Below are positions 25,711 through 33,926 of a DNA stretch of 64,000 nucleotides, one piece after another. Numbering within the stretch: position 1 is the stretch's first letter; every line of letters begins with the position of its first letter. The notes beneath the pieces were generated by a model that was given only the letters and a program-made list of their open reading frames with translations, made no database searches and had not been told where the DNA came from. Source of the stretch: Methanomicrobiales archaeon HGW-Methanomicrobiales-1. Lineage in GTDB: Archaea > Halobacteriota > Methanomicrobia > Methanomicrobiales > Methanospirillaceae. The DNA is taken from the NCBI GenBank assembly GCA_002839675.1, contig PGYM01000001.1, forward strand, positions 362,683-426,682, in the 5' to 3' direction. The translations under genes and the position numbers were made by a program.

Positions 25711-26294
25711 AAGCCGGTGTGCTCTACAGCGGCGGAAAGGACAGTTCCCTTGCAGCAATAATGCTGGGTACGTATTATGAGGTCGAACTAAATACGTTCG
25801 TGCTCGACCCACTCCGCCAGATCCCATCGTTGGAGGCTGCGGCACAGGCTTTGGGGTTTCCCCTGATAAAACGTGTGTTTCGTGAAGGACTGAAAGACGA
25901 GCTGGTGGACCAGGTTGTGTCATGCGGGTACCCGAATGATGCGATCAACCGCATCCACCATATCGCGGTCGAAACCCTCAGCAGGGAGTATAAAGTAGTC
26001 GGTGACGGAACACGGTTCAATGACCGGGTTCCGATGCTGACCCGTGCTGAGGTACAAAGCCTTGGAAACCGGACCGGGTGTTCGTATGTGCGACCCCTGT
26101 TAGGCTTTGTCAAGGCGGAAGTCGATCGTCTGGTTGACCGGTTTCTCATCGTGGAATACGGGGAGACCGGGACCATCCGGAACGGTGATTACGAAGCTGA
26201 GATCAGGGAGGCGTTCCGCTTACGCGGAATCGATTCTGCCCCCCTCTTTCCGGCACACCATGACCAGTCGCTGGTCATCGGGAGAAAGTCATAA
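25707..26294 (+). CDS. PP-loop ATPase (asparagine-synthase-like alpha hydrolase)
   Basis: A 195-residue protein with the PP-loop motif SGGKDSSLAAIM (residues 8-19), indicating ATP pyrophosphatase activity that adenylates a substrate, as in tRNA thiolases and GMP or asparagine synthetases. Later motifs VVGDGTRFNDR and GCSYVRPLLGFVK fit archaeal PP-loop members that occur in this same operon in methanogens. No zinc finger or N-acetyltransferase part is attached. Substrate unknown; an RNA-modification role is suggested by its neighbours. Confidence 0.8.
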   Translation: MKAGVLYSGGKDSSLAAIMLGTYYEVELNTFVLDPLRQIPSLEAAAQALGFPLIKRVFREGLKDELVDQVVSCGYPNDAINRIHHIAVETLSREYKVVGDGTRFNDRVPMLTRAEVQSLGNRTGCSYVRPLLGFVKAEVDRLVDRFLIVEYGETGTIRNGDYEAEIREAFRLRGIDSAPLFPAHHDQSLVIGRKS

Positions 26295-26309
26295 TATCTG
26301 GTGAGTAAA

Positions 26310-26462
26310 ATGAGCAAAGTAAGCAAAGGCAGGAAGATCCGGCTGGCCAAAGCATGTGACCAGAACCGCCGTGTGCCCCAGTGGGTAATGGTTAGGACCA
26401 AGCGTGGGGTTGTTGCGCACCCGAAGAGAAGAAACTGGCGCAAGAGCCAGCTGAAGGTGTGA
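26310..26462 (+). CDS. rpl39e: Ribosomal protein L39e
   Basis: A 50-residue, strongly basic large-subunit protein that lines the peptide exit tunnel. It begins [20 protein letters not shown], continues [13 protein letters not shown] and ends [13 protein letters not shown], with the typical RRNWR motif. Complete at normal length and followed after 3 bases by L31e. Confidence 0.96.
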   Translation: MSKVSKGRKIRLAKACDQNRRVPQWVMVRTKRGVVAHPKRRNWRKSQLKV

Positions 26463-26465
26463 GCT

Positions 26466-26732
26466 ATGGCAGAAATAATGAAGGAACATGTCTACATCAT
26501 CCCTCTGCGGAATGCAAAGAGGATGCCGCGCTGGAAGCGATGCAATGGCGCAATGAAGGATATCAAGAAGTATCTCGCCAAGCACATGAAGAGCGAGGAT
26601 GTCAAGATTGATCAGGGCATCAATGAGAGAGTGTGGTACCGGGGCGCAGAGAAGCCACCGTCAAAGATCCGGGTCCGCGCAATGAAGATGGAGGACGGGC
26701 AGGTTCAGGCTGAACTTGCACCGGAATCGTAG
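26466..26732 (+). CDS. rpl31e: Ribosomal protein L31e
   Basis: An 88-residue large-subunit protein near the tunnel exit. It contains [40 protein letters not shown] and [20 protein letters not shown], all conserved. Normal length. Its stop codon directly abuts the aIF6 start. Confidence 0.97.
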   Translation: MAEIMKEHVYIIPLRNAKRMPRWKRCNGAMKDIKKYLAKHMKSEDVKIDQGINERVWYRGAEKPPSKIRVRAMKMEDGQVQAELAPES

Positions 26733-27395
26733 ATGGAAAGGACGATCACGTTTGCATGCGATCCGAATATCGGGGTTTTTGCCCGGGTAGTCGGAAATGT
26801 CGCTATAATACCGCCGGAATCCCCCGAGGAATTCAGGCATGCAGTAAAGGAGTCCCTCAAAGTCGAGGTCATTGAGACCACGATCCAGGGAAGCACAATC
26901 ATCGGTTCGCTGGTTGCGGGTAACAGCCGGGGCGTTGTCGTCTCGGGTCTCGCATCGGAAGAGGAGATCCATCTTCTGGAGAAGCACCGCAAGGTGTTCC
27001 TGCTCAGCGATACGATGAATGCCGCGGGCAACGTGATCATGGCCAACGATACCTTTGCCGCTGTTCACCCGGATCTTCCGGAGAGCGTGGCAAAAGCGAT
27101 CGGCGAGTTCCTCGAAGTAGAAGTGATTACGCTGGTTCTTGGTGGCGTGAAGACCGTCGGTATGGCGGGCGTTGCTACGAACAAGGGCGTTATCGTGCAC
27201 CCAAGGGCTACTGCTGCCCAGATCAAGAAGATCGAAGATGTTGCGAAGATCCCGGTCGGTACCGGGTCGATCAACATGGGCAGCGGGCTTATCGGTACTG
27301 GCCTCATGGTCAATGATACCGGTTACCTTGCGGGGAACGCGACGAGCGGGTTTGAACTTGGCAGGATTGAAGACGTATTTGGATTTCTGGAGTGA
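26733..27395 (+). CDS. eif6: Translation initiation factor aIF6
   Basis: A 220-residue anti-association factor that binds the large subunit, with five-fold pseudosymmetric repeats. Typical segments are [10 protein letters not shown] in the variant [69 protein letters not shown] and [20 protein letters not shown]. Complete. The end overlaps possible starts of the LX gene (ATG at 27395, 27398 and 27401). Confidence 0.97.
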   Translation: MERTITFACDPNIGVFARVVGNVAIIPPESPEEFRHAVKESLKVEVIETTIQGSTIIGSLVAGNSRGVVVSGLASEEEIHLLEKHRKVFLLSDTMNAAGNVIMANDTFAAVHPDLPESVAKAIGEFLEVEVITLVLGGVKTVGMAGVATNKGVIVHPRATAAQIKKIEDVAKIPVGTGSINMGSGLIGTGLMVNDTGYLAGNATSGFELGRIEDVFGFLE

Positions 27396-27400
27396 TGATG

Positions 27401-27544
27401 ATGGAGAATCAGAAGTTTGAGGTTAAAGGAACCTTTTTGAATGGTCTGGAATGGGCCCCGTACACGAAGATTATCGCGGCACCCAATGCAAAGCAGGCAA
27501 CGGAACGCACCTTTGCGGTGATTGGCAGCAAGCACAACCTGTGA
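27401..27544 (+). CDS. rplX: Ribosomal protein L18Ae (LX), C-terminally truncated
   Basis: The frame begins MENQKFEVKGTFLNG and continues NAKQATERTFAVIGSKHNL, clearly LX, but stops after 47 residues. LX is normally about 58 or more residues, with a basic KR-x-I-x-I tail after SKH. Here that tail is missing. The frame starting at the third base of the Leu codon reads VKLVTAE and then TAA, which looks like the remnant of a true C-terminus after a frameshifting deletion. A T8 tract follows. An in-frame ATG at 27395 overlaps the aIF6 stop. A second, startless copy lies at 28271. Whether this shortened protein works is unknown. Confidence 0.65.
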   Translation: MENQKFEVKGTFLNGLEWAPYTKIIAAPNAKQATERTFAVIGSKHNL

Positions 27545-27585
27545 AGCTCGTCACCGCTGAGTAATTTTTTTTATTTCTTTTCTCG
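27416..27585 (+). repeat. Direct repeat copy A (LX 3' end plus T-tract)
   Basis: Bases 27416-27539 match 28271-28394 with one mismatch in 124 (A versus C, changing Asn to His). A block of 16 bases here versus 13 there is unrelated, and then GCTGAGTAA and the T8 tract with TTTCTTTTCTCG match again with one inserted base. Copies A and B enclose the hicBA pair. Confidence 0.9.
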
Positions 27586-27793
27586 TGGATTTTTGAATTA
27601 CGTTTTTGTCAAGTGCGACTTGCTGTACGAAATTTAAAAATCTGTCCCGGAACTTTCTCCAGCGTGTCATGCCGGAAGTTCGGATCAGGTAATGTGTTTT
27701 ACTCTGGAATATGACAGGAGTCGTTGAACCGGAAATGGTGATATCCTGTTTTGAGAGAAAAAATGTATAGTCTCAAAGGATAATGTACTTTTT

Positions 27794-28018
27794 ATGAAAT
27801 ATACGGTAGTGCTTGAACCCCAGGAAGAGGGAGGTTTCACGGTCCAGTGCGTGGAGATCCCCGGCGCAATCAGCGAGGGTGAGACCCGTGAAGAAGCGCT
27901 TGCCAATATCAAAGAAGCCATAGAACTTGTTCTTGAAGTTCAGAGAGAAGAACTGAATAAGACATCCCCCGCACTGCACCGCGAGATCTCCAAGGTCGAA
28001 GTGGCGGATGTCGCATAA
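27794..28018 (+). CDS. hicB: HicB-family antitoxin
   Basis: A 74-residue short HicB-like antitoxin. The partial RNase-H-like fold shows KYTVVLEPQEEGGFTVQC, then EIPGAISEGETREEALANI, the family signature. No helix-turn-helix C-terminal domain is attached, as in the UPF0150 subgroup. It precedes and overlaps hicA by 11 bases; the order antitoxin then toxin reverses the most common hicAB order. It would neutralise HicA and may repress the pair. The cassette lies between LX repeats, in accessory DNA within the translation operon. Confidence 0.88.
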   Translation: MKYTVVLEPQEEGGFTVQCVEIPGAISEGETREEALANIKEAIELVLEVQREELNKTSPALHREISKVEVADVA

Positions 28019-28229
28019 ACTCCCGGTTGTCTCCGGAGAGGATCTCGTCAAGTACCTTTCAAAGCAGGGATTCGAGGCCAAACGACAATCTTCGAGCCAT
28101 GTGGTTGTGCAGAAAGACTGGCGTGTCTTCTCTGTCCCTCTTCACCGGGAACTGAAGAAAGGCACCCTGATTGGAATTCTCAAACAGGCATGGATTGAGG
28201 TTGAGGATTTCAAACGGGGATTCAGGTAA
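28008..28229 (+). CDS. hicA: HicA-family mRNA interferase toxin
   Basis: A 73-residue dsRNA-binding-fold protein. It has the VSGEDLVKYLSKQGFEAKR helix-turn, the catalytic His in SSSHVVVQKD, VPLHRELKKGTLIGILKQA, and the final helix with ISLDEF replaced by VEDFKRGF. HicA cleaves mRNA when HicB is lost. Active-site His and surrounding residues look intact, so the toxin is probably functional. It ends 41 bases before direct repeat copy B. Confidence 0.9.
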   Translation: MSHKLPVVSGEDLVKYLSKQGFEAKRQSSSHVVVQKDWRVFSVPLHRELKKGTLIGILKQAWIEVEDFKRGFR

Positions 28230-28270
28230 GACCGGGTTCCGTTTTTTTCATTTTATTATTTTACTGTTTA

Positions 28271-28405
28271 TTTGAGGTTAAAGGAACCTTTTTGCATGGT
28301 CTGGAATGGGCCCCGTACACGAAGATTATCGCGGCACCCAATGCAAAGCAGGCAACGGAACGCACCTTTGCGGTGATTGGCAGCAAGCACAACCCACGGC
28401 CGTAA
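28271..28405 (+). pseudogene. LX fragment without start codon
   Basis: In-frame translation gives FEVKGTFLHG and later AVIGSKHNPRP then TAA, matching LX residues 6-46. No ATG, GTG or TTG in frame with a ribosome site precedes it, and the 5' five codons are missing. The third-base frame at the end reads QPTAVKAE then stop, parallel to the remnant tail in copy A. It is a duplicate left by the rearrangement that enclosed hicBA. Confidence 0.8.
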
Positions 28406-28438
28406 AGGCTGAGTAATTTTTTTTAGTTTCTTTTCTCG
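28271..28438 (+). repeat. Direct repeat copy B (LX-derived)
   Basis: Second copy of the repeat at 27416-27585. It starts abruptly at TTTGAGGTT, codon 6 of LX, with T/A-rich sequence before it. Its divergent 13-base block CACGGCCGTAAAG replaces the 16-base block of copy A. Confidence 0.9.
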
Positions 28439-28468
28439 CTATCGTATTATCTATCTATTCAATAGGAT

Positions 28469-30559
28469 CTAATGGATATTGGAAAGAATTAATGTTATTA
28501 ATGGGAGTAAATCTTTTATTTCCTTACTAATATCTTTTCCAATATCTATAGCATCCTTTACATTTCGTAACCATTTTTGGGTATTTTCTTTTGTAAGCGC
28601 TGCCGGGGGTCGCTCAATTTTTGTATTTTGAAACGCATCGAGTTTCTCAAGTTGTTGAATTAAATATTGGGTATTCTGTTGAATATTTACATCGATAGAA
28701 ATACTGCTGTTCATTGATTGATTAATTATTAATTGTGGTTTATTTGAGGTTTGCAAAACTTCAATTTGTGCCTCTTTTATTTCTATTGTTCGAGTTTTTT
28801 CTCTCAATTCGTCAACTAATCGTGCTTTTGCTTTTTTGTCTAATTGTTTTTCTTCTTCGGAATAGACAATTTGTTTAATTAATTCTGATACGTTCGGCTT
28901 TGAAAGAATTTGAAATGCAATAGAATCTGCATCGCCATCATGATCATTGTGCAAAGCTTTTCGAAGTTCGTCTAATAAGGGAGATCTTAAAAAAACTTCT
29001 TTTAGTATTTCTGCATTTTCTTCACCAAAATCGACTTTTAATGAAACAAGTTTTGAGTAATCATCCAAAGATAATTCTGTAGTAGGTTGCCTTACTGTAT
29101 ATTTTAAGAGAGCAATTTTTACATCTTCTATATCTATATCATTGAATCTTATTTTTGAATACGCGAAAAGATAATTTAAAAATGTTTTAGGTTGAATGAC
29201 GAAGCCTATATCATCATATTCTTTTAGTTGCGAATAATTTATAAATGATAATAAATTATCATACGTCAAAAACCATTGCCATTTATCCTTATTCTGTTTT
29301 GAAGTATTTTTCTTATAGGAGTAAATTAAGGAAATACAATAGGCATCATGATCATATAGATATTCATTTCTTTTCCGAGGTTGATAATCGATATCTCTAC
29401 CCGCTCTTTCATGGTGTCTGAATTCATCGGCGATTTTTATAAAATTTTTAATTTTACTATAACAATTTAGATTTGTTGGCGGAATTATTTTTTCGGGAAT
29501 TCGTTTAATATTCCAGTTCTCACTAATTGTTTTTTCCCAGGCATCTAAAAGAATAATATATTGACTCCAGGATGTTTTTTCTTTTTGATTCAAATAATCT
29601 AATATAAATTGATTGTTACTTGCGCCACGTGAACCCTTTTGCAGATTACCCGTTTCTTGTTTTGAGGAGTTGATGAGTTTGTTAATTTCTAGTTTAGTCC
29701 TATCTGTATAATAAATTGGAATTTTCATTTTTTTGCATTGATTGCATAAAGACATTGAAAGCATGTATTTGGGATCTGTTTTACACAACAATGGCACAAT
29801 AAAACTTGTATCTAATAATAAAAATTCAATTTTTTCACTAAAATCAATCGATGGAATTTCTTGTTCGCGTGAGACCAAATCGATATTAATAAGTCCAATA
29901 TATGATTTAAAAATAAAATCTGTTAGGATTCTCGAGGTCCCTGATAAATATTCTAATAATATTGTTTCAAATTTGTGTCTGACCTCTTTCACAGAAAATG
30001 CATTTCCCAGTTCAATTTTTAAGACGGGAATAATATTTTCAATCGGTATTGTATCGATCTGATTATCTAGCGGTTTTGAACTTACATATCTCGTAAGAAT
30101 TCGCAATAAAATATTATCAAAAACATTCCTCAATTCTTTGTGGAGATGTAAATCATATGAAGGATATCGTGCAATTAAAAATTTTTGAAAATCTAACCAT
30201 ATAGGTTGAGTTAGTTCAGAAAAGTCAGGAATTGTCTTTTTAATAGTAATTTTATATTGAGTATTTCCTAAATCCTCAAGGATTTTTTCTTTTATCAACT
30301 CTTCTAATATCGAAACAATATCAGCATCGTTTAGAATACATTTGGTGATTGCTTCGATCTTTTGTGATATATCTTTTAATGTAATTTTAGTGTTAATTTC
30401 AAATTCGTTTAAACCCGCCAATACGAGACTTTTTCGAATTTCGCGTCTTTGTTCAACTAAATTTCCTTGAGTAATTATTGACAAACGAACAATTAACTCA
30501 TTATCATTTAGAAGACATTCGTGAAAATCTGTGGTATTTATTGCATTACTATCCGTCAT
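28469..30559 (-). CDS. Large AT-rich protein with internal PIN-like nuclease domain
   Basis: A 696-residue protein I cannot assign to a family. The middle, about 245-440, fits a PIN-type nuclease: LLLDTSF with D250, TKLEINKL with E291, DHDAYCISLIYSYK with D403 and D405, and WFLTYDN with D434. The N-terminal 240 residues are helical. Residues about 570-605 form a probable coiled coil (EKQLDKKAKARLVDELREK), followed by a short beta-like SSISIDVNIQQN and a hydrophobic helical end (LLPLITLILSN). Its A/T-rich codons (Asn, Ile, Lys, Leu-TTA) contrast sharply with all neighbours, a sign of transfer. It could be a defence or toxin effector; that is inference. Confidence 0.8.
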   Translation of the reverse strand: MTDSNAINTTDFHECLLNDNELIVRLSIITQGNLVEQRREIRKSLVLAGLNEFEINTKITLKDISQKIEAITKCILNDADIVSILEELIKEKILEDLGNTQYKITIKKTIPDFSELTQPIWLDFQKFLIARYPSYDLHLHKELRNVFDNILLRILTRYVSSKPLDNQIDTIPIENIIPVLKIELGNAFSVKEVRHKFETILLEYLSGTSRILTDFIFKSYIGLINIDLVSREQEIPSIDFSEKIEFLLLDTSFIVPLLCKTDPKYMLSMSLCNQCKKMKIPIYYTDRTKLEINKLINSSKQETGNLQKGSRGASNNQFILDYLNQKEKTSWSQYIILLDAWEKTISENWNIKRIPEKIIPPTNLNCYSKIKNFIKIADEFRHHERAGRDIDYQPRKRNEYLYDHDAYCISLIYSYKKNTSKQNKDKWQWFLTYDNLLSFINYSQLKEYDDIGFVIQPKTFLNYLFAYSKIRFNDIDIEDVKIALLKYTVRQPTTELSLDDYSKLVSLKVDFGEENAEILKEVFLRSPLLDELRKALHNDHDGDADSIAFQILSKPNVSELIKQIVYSEEEKQLDKKAKARLVDELREKTRTIEIKEAQIEVLQTSNKPQLIINQSMNSSISIDVNIQQNTQYLIQQLEKLDAFQNTKIERPPAALTKENTQKWLRNVKDAIDIGKDISKEIKDLLPLITLILSNIH

Positions 30560-30730
30560 TTATGCCCCACTGAATATACAAAAAGATTCTGATATTAATA
30601 AGTGAACTTATTTTGTTTTCATTTAAAGAGTTCGTTTTTATAGAGAATTGTTTTCTTCTCTGCATCATTTCATCAACCCCCCATTCAGCTAGTACAAGAC
30701 AAGAAAACTCTCCCATCCGCTTTAATCTCA
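30560..30730. other. AT-rich upstream region of the PIN-like gene
   Basis: About 170 bases between the PIN-like gene start and the G/C-rich repeats. It is A/T-rich and presumably holds the promoter of the minus-strand gene, with several TTATAA-like stretches near 30590-30620 but no single clear box. No coding frame is seen. Confidence 0.4.
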
Positions 30731-31372
30731 GTGGGGGACCCCCCTGTCCAATCCTGGAGGGGGGGTAGCTAGCCCCCCATACCCCCCCTCATATTTTGGA
30801 GAGGGGGAGGGGGTGGTACCCCCTCTTGGCAAAGACAGGGGGTACCCCCGCCTTCTTTTTACCGCCCGGCAAATCCCCCATCAGACGTGACTCCACGCAA
30901 AGCCGTGCTCCCATACCTGCCCCAAAGGGGGGGAGGTACCCTGTCTTGCGCTGGACAGGGGGGTAGGGGGTCCCCCCCTCACTTTTTGGAGTGGGGGTGG
31001 GTAGGGTACCATACCCCCCCTCGTACTTTGGAGAGGGGGAGGGGGTACCCCCCTGTCGTACCCGGGAGCGGTCCCCTCCCCCTCTTCTTTTCCGGATGAT
31101 CAAACCGGTAAGTCCACGTCGGAGTTCCACGCGAAGCACACCGTCTGCCCGTGAAGGGAAAAGGGGGGGTGGTACCCTGTCTTGCGCGGGACAGGGGGGT
31201 AGGGGGTCCCCCTCTCTCTTTTTTGAGTGGGGGTAGGCAGGGTACCCTACCCCCTCTCGTACTTTGGAGGGGGGGTGGTCAGGGCAGGATACCCCCCTCT
31301 TCCGGAAGAGTGATGGAGGGTGTGGGTACCCCTCCGGGCACAAGATGGGTACCCACCCCCGCTTCATCTATT
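30731..31372. repeat. G/C-homopolymer tandem repeat array, period about 235 bp
   Basis: About 640 bases of runs of G and C. Three copies of a CTTTGGAG block, the first reading ATTTTGGAG (about 30792, 31025, 31262), recur every 232-237 bases. The segment GGTACCCTGTCTTGCGC and the following GGACAGGGGGGTAGGGGGTC occur at 30935 and 31171, 236 bases apart. A start-proximal GGGGGACCCCCCTGTCC is an inverted relative of that segment. GGTACC palindromes and G-runs such as GGGGGTGGGTAGGG suggest strong hairpins or G-quadruplexes. Open frames across it are low-complexity Pro/Gly/Arg artefacts. No gene is supported. Confidence 0.8.
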
Positions 31373-31430
31373 ACCTGCCCCTTCTGGTAGTTCGCAAGCG
31401 CAACATCGCTGTGCTGCCCCATGCCAAATC

Positions 31431-31438
31431 CTTATATC
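31431..31438 (+). promoter_or_regulatory. TATA box of the padR-ABC operon
   Basis: CTTATATC lies 46-53 bases before the PadR start at 31484. Initiation would fall near 31457-31462, at the left arm of the palindrome described next. Confidence 0.45.
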
Positions 31439-31458
31439 CAATACCCGGCAACCTGATC

Positions 31459-31480
31459 AATAGTACGAAAGCGGACTATT
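31459..31480 (+). promoter_or_regulatory. Candidate PadR operator (inverted repeat)
   Basis: AATAGT, 10 bases, then ACTATT forms a perfect 6-bp inverted repeat ending 3 bases before the PadR ATG. Its half-site spacing suits a dimeric winged-helix repressor, and it covers the probable transcription start, so autorepression is likely. It is not the ATGT-N8-ACAT site known for PadR itself. Confidence 0.45.
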
Positions 31481-31483
31481 GTT

Positions 31484-31966
31484 ATGGCCAGCCTGTTCAG
31501 ATTTTCATCACACAGCGGAAAAGAGAGGAGCCTGCTCGCGCTCTATATTCTCCACACCTTGCAGGAGCGCCCGAAATCCGGTTATGATCTCTTAAAGGAG
31601 ATCGCAGAGACAACCGGCGGGGCGTGGGAGCCGAGCAAAGGTACCATCTACCCCCTGCTCAAACAGCTTAAAAAAGAAGAGCTCATCGAAGGTGCACCAA
31701 CAGAGACCCGGGGAAAGACCCTCTTTTCCGTAACGGAGAAAGGACTTACCACGCTCGCCACCATCCGGGAGATGGGCCGGGATCACCACCGGAAGATGAC
31801 CCAGTACAAGAACCTCATCTTTGCCATCATGGGCGGGAGCGAGCATTCGGTAAAAGGGCTCCTCTTCAACATCCGGGCAATCGTTGAGGAGATGCCCCCG
31901 GGAACAGAGAAACAGGTCATAACCGTACTCGAACAATGCCGTGAAAACTTACAAAGGATCACCTGA
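31484..31966 (+). CDS. PadR-family transcriptional regulator
   Basis: A 160-residue winged-helix regulator. The N-terminal DNA-binding domain has LALYILHTLQERPKSGYDLL, GTIYPLLKQLKKEELIEG and the wing TRGKTLFSVTEKG. The C-terminal part is helical and probably makes the dimer and binds the inducer. It lies 2 bases before the ABC ATPase gene, the usual arrangement of PadR repressors with drug exporters. A palindrome upstream probably is its operator. Confidence 0.9.
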   Translation: MASLFRFSSHSGKERSLLALYILHTLQERPKSGYDLLKEIAETTGGAWEPSKGTIYPLLKQLKKEELIEGAPTETRGKTLFSVTEKGLTTLATIREMGRDHHRKMTQYKNLIFAIMGGSEHSVKGLLFNIRAIVEEMPPGTEKQVITVLEQCRENLQRIT

Positions 31967-31968
31967 TC

Positions 31969-32958
31969 ATGACTACCGCAATCCACGTAGAAAACTTAAC
32001 CCGGCGATTTGGCGAACTCGTTGCTGTCGACCACATATCCTTTGAGATCGGGCAGGGCGAGATCTTCGGCCTGCTGGGACCAAACGGCGCCGGCAAGACC
32101 ACCACCCTCTCCATGCTCGCAACCATGCTCAAGCCGAGTGAAGGAACCGCCACGGTAAATGGCATTGATGTTGAACGCGATGAGGATGGCGTCCGGAGAT
32201 CGATTGGTATCGTCTTCCAGGATCAGAGCCTTGACGAAGAACTCACGGCATGGGAGAACATGGACTTCCATGGCCGGCTCTACCGTATTCCCATGGATAT
32301 CCGGAACCAGCGGATCGATGAGCTCCTGAAACTTGTCGAGCTCGTTGACCGGAAAAACGACATAGTCAAGACCTTCTCCGGTGGGATGCGCCGTCGCCTT
32401 GAGATTGCCCGGGGACTGCTCCACCATCCCTCGGTCCTCTTCCTTGACGAACCCACGCTGGGTCTTGACCCCCAGACCCGCAACCATCTCTGGCAGTATA
32501 TTGCCACCCTGAGCCAGGAGAAGGGGATTACGATCATCCTCACCACGCACTACATGGAGGAGGCCGACCGGCTCTGCAACCGGGTCGCCATCATCGACCA
32601 TGGTAAGATCATCGCTCTCGACACGCCCGCAAATCTCAAGGACGGGATCGGCGGCGATGTTGTGACGATCAGGTCAACAGATACCGCAGCGATTGTAGAG
32701 ACGCTGAAAGAACCGTGGATCAACCGCATGGATACGCATGACGGTGAAGTGGTCATCAGCCTGAAGAATGCGGAGCAACACCTCAGCACGATTGTCACGC
32801 TCCTTGTTGGCCGGCAGATCCCGATCAGTTCGATCTCCGTCCACAAACCGACACTGGAGGATGTATTCCTCTCCTTTACCGGAAAGACCATCCGGGAACA
32901 GGAAGCAAGTACCACGGAGATAATGCGGCAGCAGATGAAGAAGATGGGGAGGCACTAG
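31969..32958 (+). CDS. DrrA-like ABC transporter ATP-binding protein
   Basis: A 329-residue ABC ATPase. Walker A is GPNGAGKTTT (about 38-47), the signature TFSGGMRRRLEIARG near 137, and Walker B VLFLDEPTLGLDP near 156, with the H-loop TTHYMEEADRLC. The roughly 90-residue C-terminal extension is typical of DrrA-type exporters (drug, lipid or polysaccharide efflux). It forms one transcription unit with PadR and the permease and starts right after PadR. Confidence 0.93.
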   Translation: MTTAIHVENLTRRFGELVAVDHISFEIGQGEIFGLLGPNGAGKTTTLSMLATMLKPSEGTATVNGIDVERDEDGVRRSIGIVFQDQSLDEELTAWENMDFHGRLYRIPMDIRNQRIDELLKLVELVDRKNDIVKTFSGGMRRRLEIARGLLHHPSVLFLDEPTLGLDPQTRNHLWQYIATLSQEKGITIILTTHYMEEADRLCNRVAIIDHGKIIALDTPANLKDGIGGDVVTIRSTDTAAIVETLKEPWINRMDTHDGEVVISLKNAEQHLSTIVTLLVGRQIPISSISVHKPTLEDVFLSFTGKTIREQEASTTEIMRQQMKKMGRH

Positions 32959-32961
32959 ATC

Positions 32962-33711
32962 ATGGATATTATTTACACCATCTGGCTCCGCAGCATGAAG
33001 CGGTTCATCCGGTCAAAGAGCAGGATCATCGGGAGCATCGCGATGCCGCTCTTCTTCCTGCTCTTCCTCGGCTTTGGGTTGAACTCGGTAGTCAATATCC
33101 CGGGCCTCGGCGAGAACTACATCCAGTTCCTCATCCCGGGCATGGTTGCCATGAGCGTGCTCTTCACCTCGGTCTTCTCGGGCATCCAGATCATCTGGGA
33201 CAAGCAGTTCGGGTTTTTGAAAGAGACCCTTGTTGCGCCGGTCACCCGGCTGGAGATCATGCTCGGCCAGACTGCCGGGGGAGCAACAACTGCGGTCATC
33301 CAGGGCCTGACGATCCTGATCCTGTCGCTCCTGATCGGCCTCTCGATTCAGTCGATACCCGGGTTCCTTGTCGCGATCGGGTTCATGGTCCTTATCGGGA
33401 TCGGCTTCACCGCGTTTGGTATCGCCATTGCATCGACAATGGAGGACATGAACGGCTTCCAGCTCATCATGAACTTCGTCATCTTCCCGATCTTTGGGCT
33501 GTCAGGAGCACTCTTCCCCATCAGCTCGCTGCCCGGGTGGCTTGGTGCGATTACGATGTTCGACCCGCTTACCTACGGGGTAGAGGGTATCCGCTATGGC
33601 CTGACCGGGGTCTCGCAGATCAACCCCGTCATCTGCTTTGCCGTCATCGCCGGTTTTACCCTTGCAATGACCGGAATCGGGGCTTACCTGTTCCGGAAGA
33701 TCAGCGTCTGA
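32962..33711 (+). CDS. ABC-2 type permease (DrrB-like)
   Basis: A 249-residue integral membrane protein with about six helices. It has the ABC-2 pattern: the N-terminal MKRFIRSKSRIIGSIAMPLF, the YIQFLIPGMVAMSVLFTSVF segment, the conserved KETLVAPVTRLEIMLGQ coupling region, and FPIFGLSGALFPISSLPGWL near the end. It pairs with the preceding ATPase to make a homodimeric exporter. The substrate is unknown. Confidence 0.92.
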   Translation: MDIIYTIWLRSMKRFIRSKSRIIGSIAMPLFFLLFLGFGLNSVVNIPGLGENYIQFLIPGMVAMSVLFTSVFSGIQIIWDKQFGFLKETLVAPVTRLEIMLGQTAGGATTAVIQGLTILILSLLIGLSIQSIPGFLVAIGFMVLIGIGFTAFGIAIASTMEDMNGFQLIMNFVIFPIFGLSGALFPISSLPGWLGAITMFDPLTYGVEGIRYGLTGVSQINPVICFAVIAGFTLAMTGIGAYLFRKISV

Positions 33712-33926
33712 AATGAGATAAAAATCCAGTCTTCCTCTTTTTCCTGAGTGAAATCTCTTGGGTGTGGCATACGGGATTTTTTTAAGAGCCCGACAACAGG
33801 GGCACTCTTTTTTTGGTTCCCGCCTCGTGCAGTATCGACATCTTACGAATTTTGTGCACCGGTATTGGAATTTAAATTAATGAAATTATGAAAGATTTAT
33901 CAGTCTGTGTTTTTAAAAGGGAGGGC

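Noticed and set aside
27416-28438. Insertion sequence or integrase attachment sites around hicBA
   Set aside because: No transposase, integrase, terminal inverted repeats or tRNA target; the repeats are pieces of LX, so duplication is the simpler reading.
30789-31367. 192-residue and related frames in the G/C-rich region
   Set aside because: They translate to Pro/Gly/Arg low-complexity repeats in every frame, as expected of the repeat array.
30731-31372. CRISPR array
   Set aside because: Repeats are homopolymer-rich, about 235 bases apart and few, with no uniform short spacers or cas genes.
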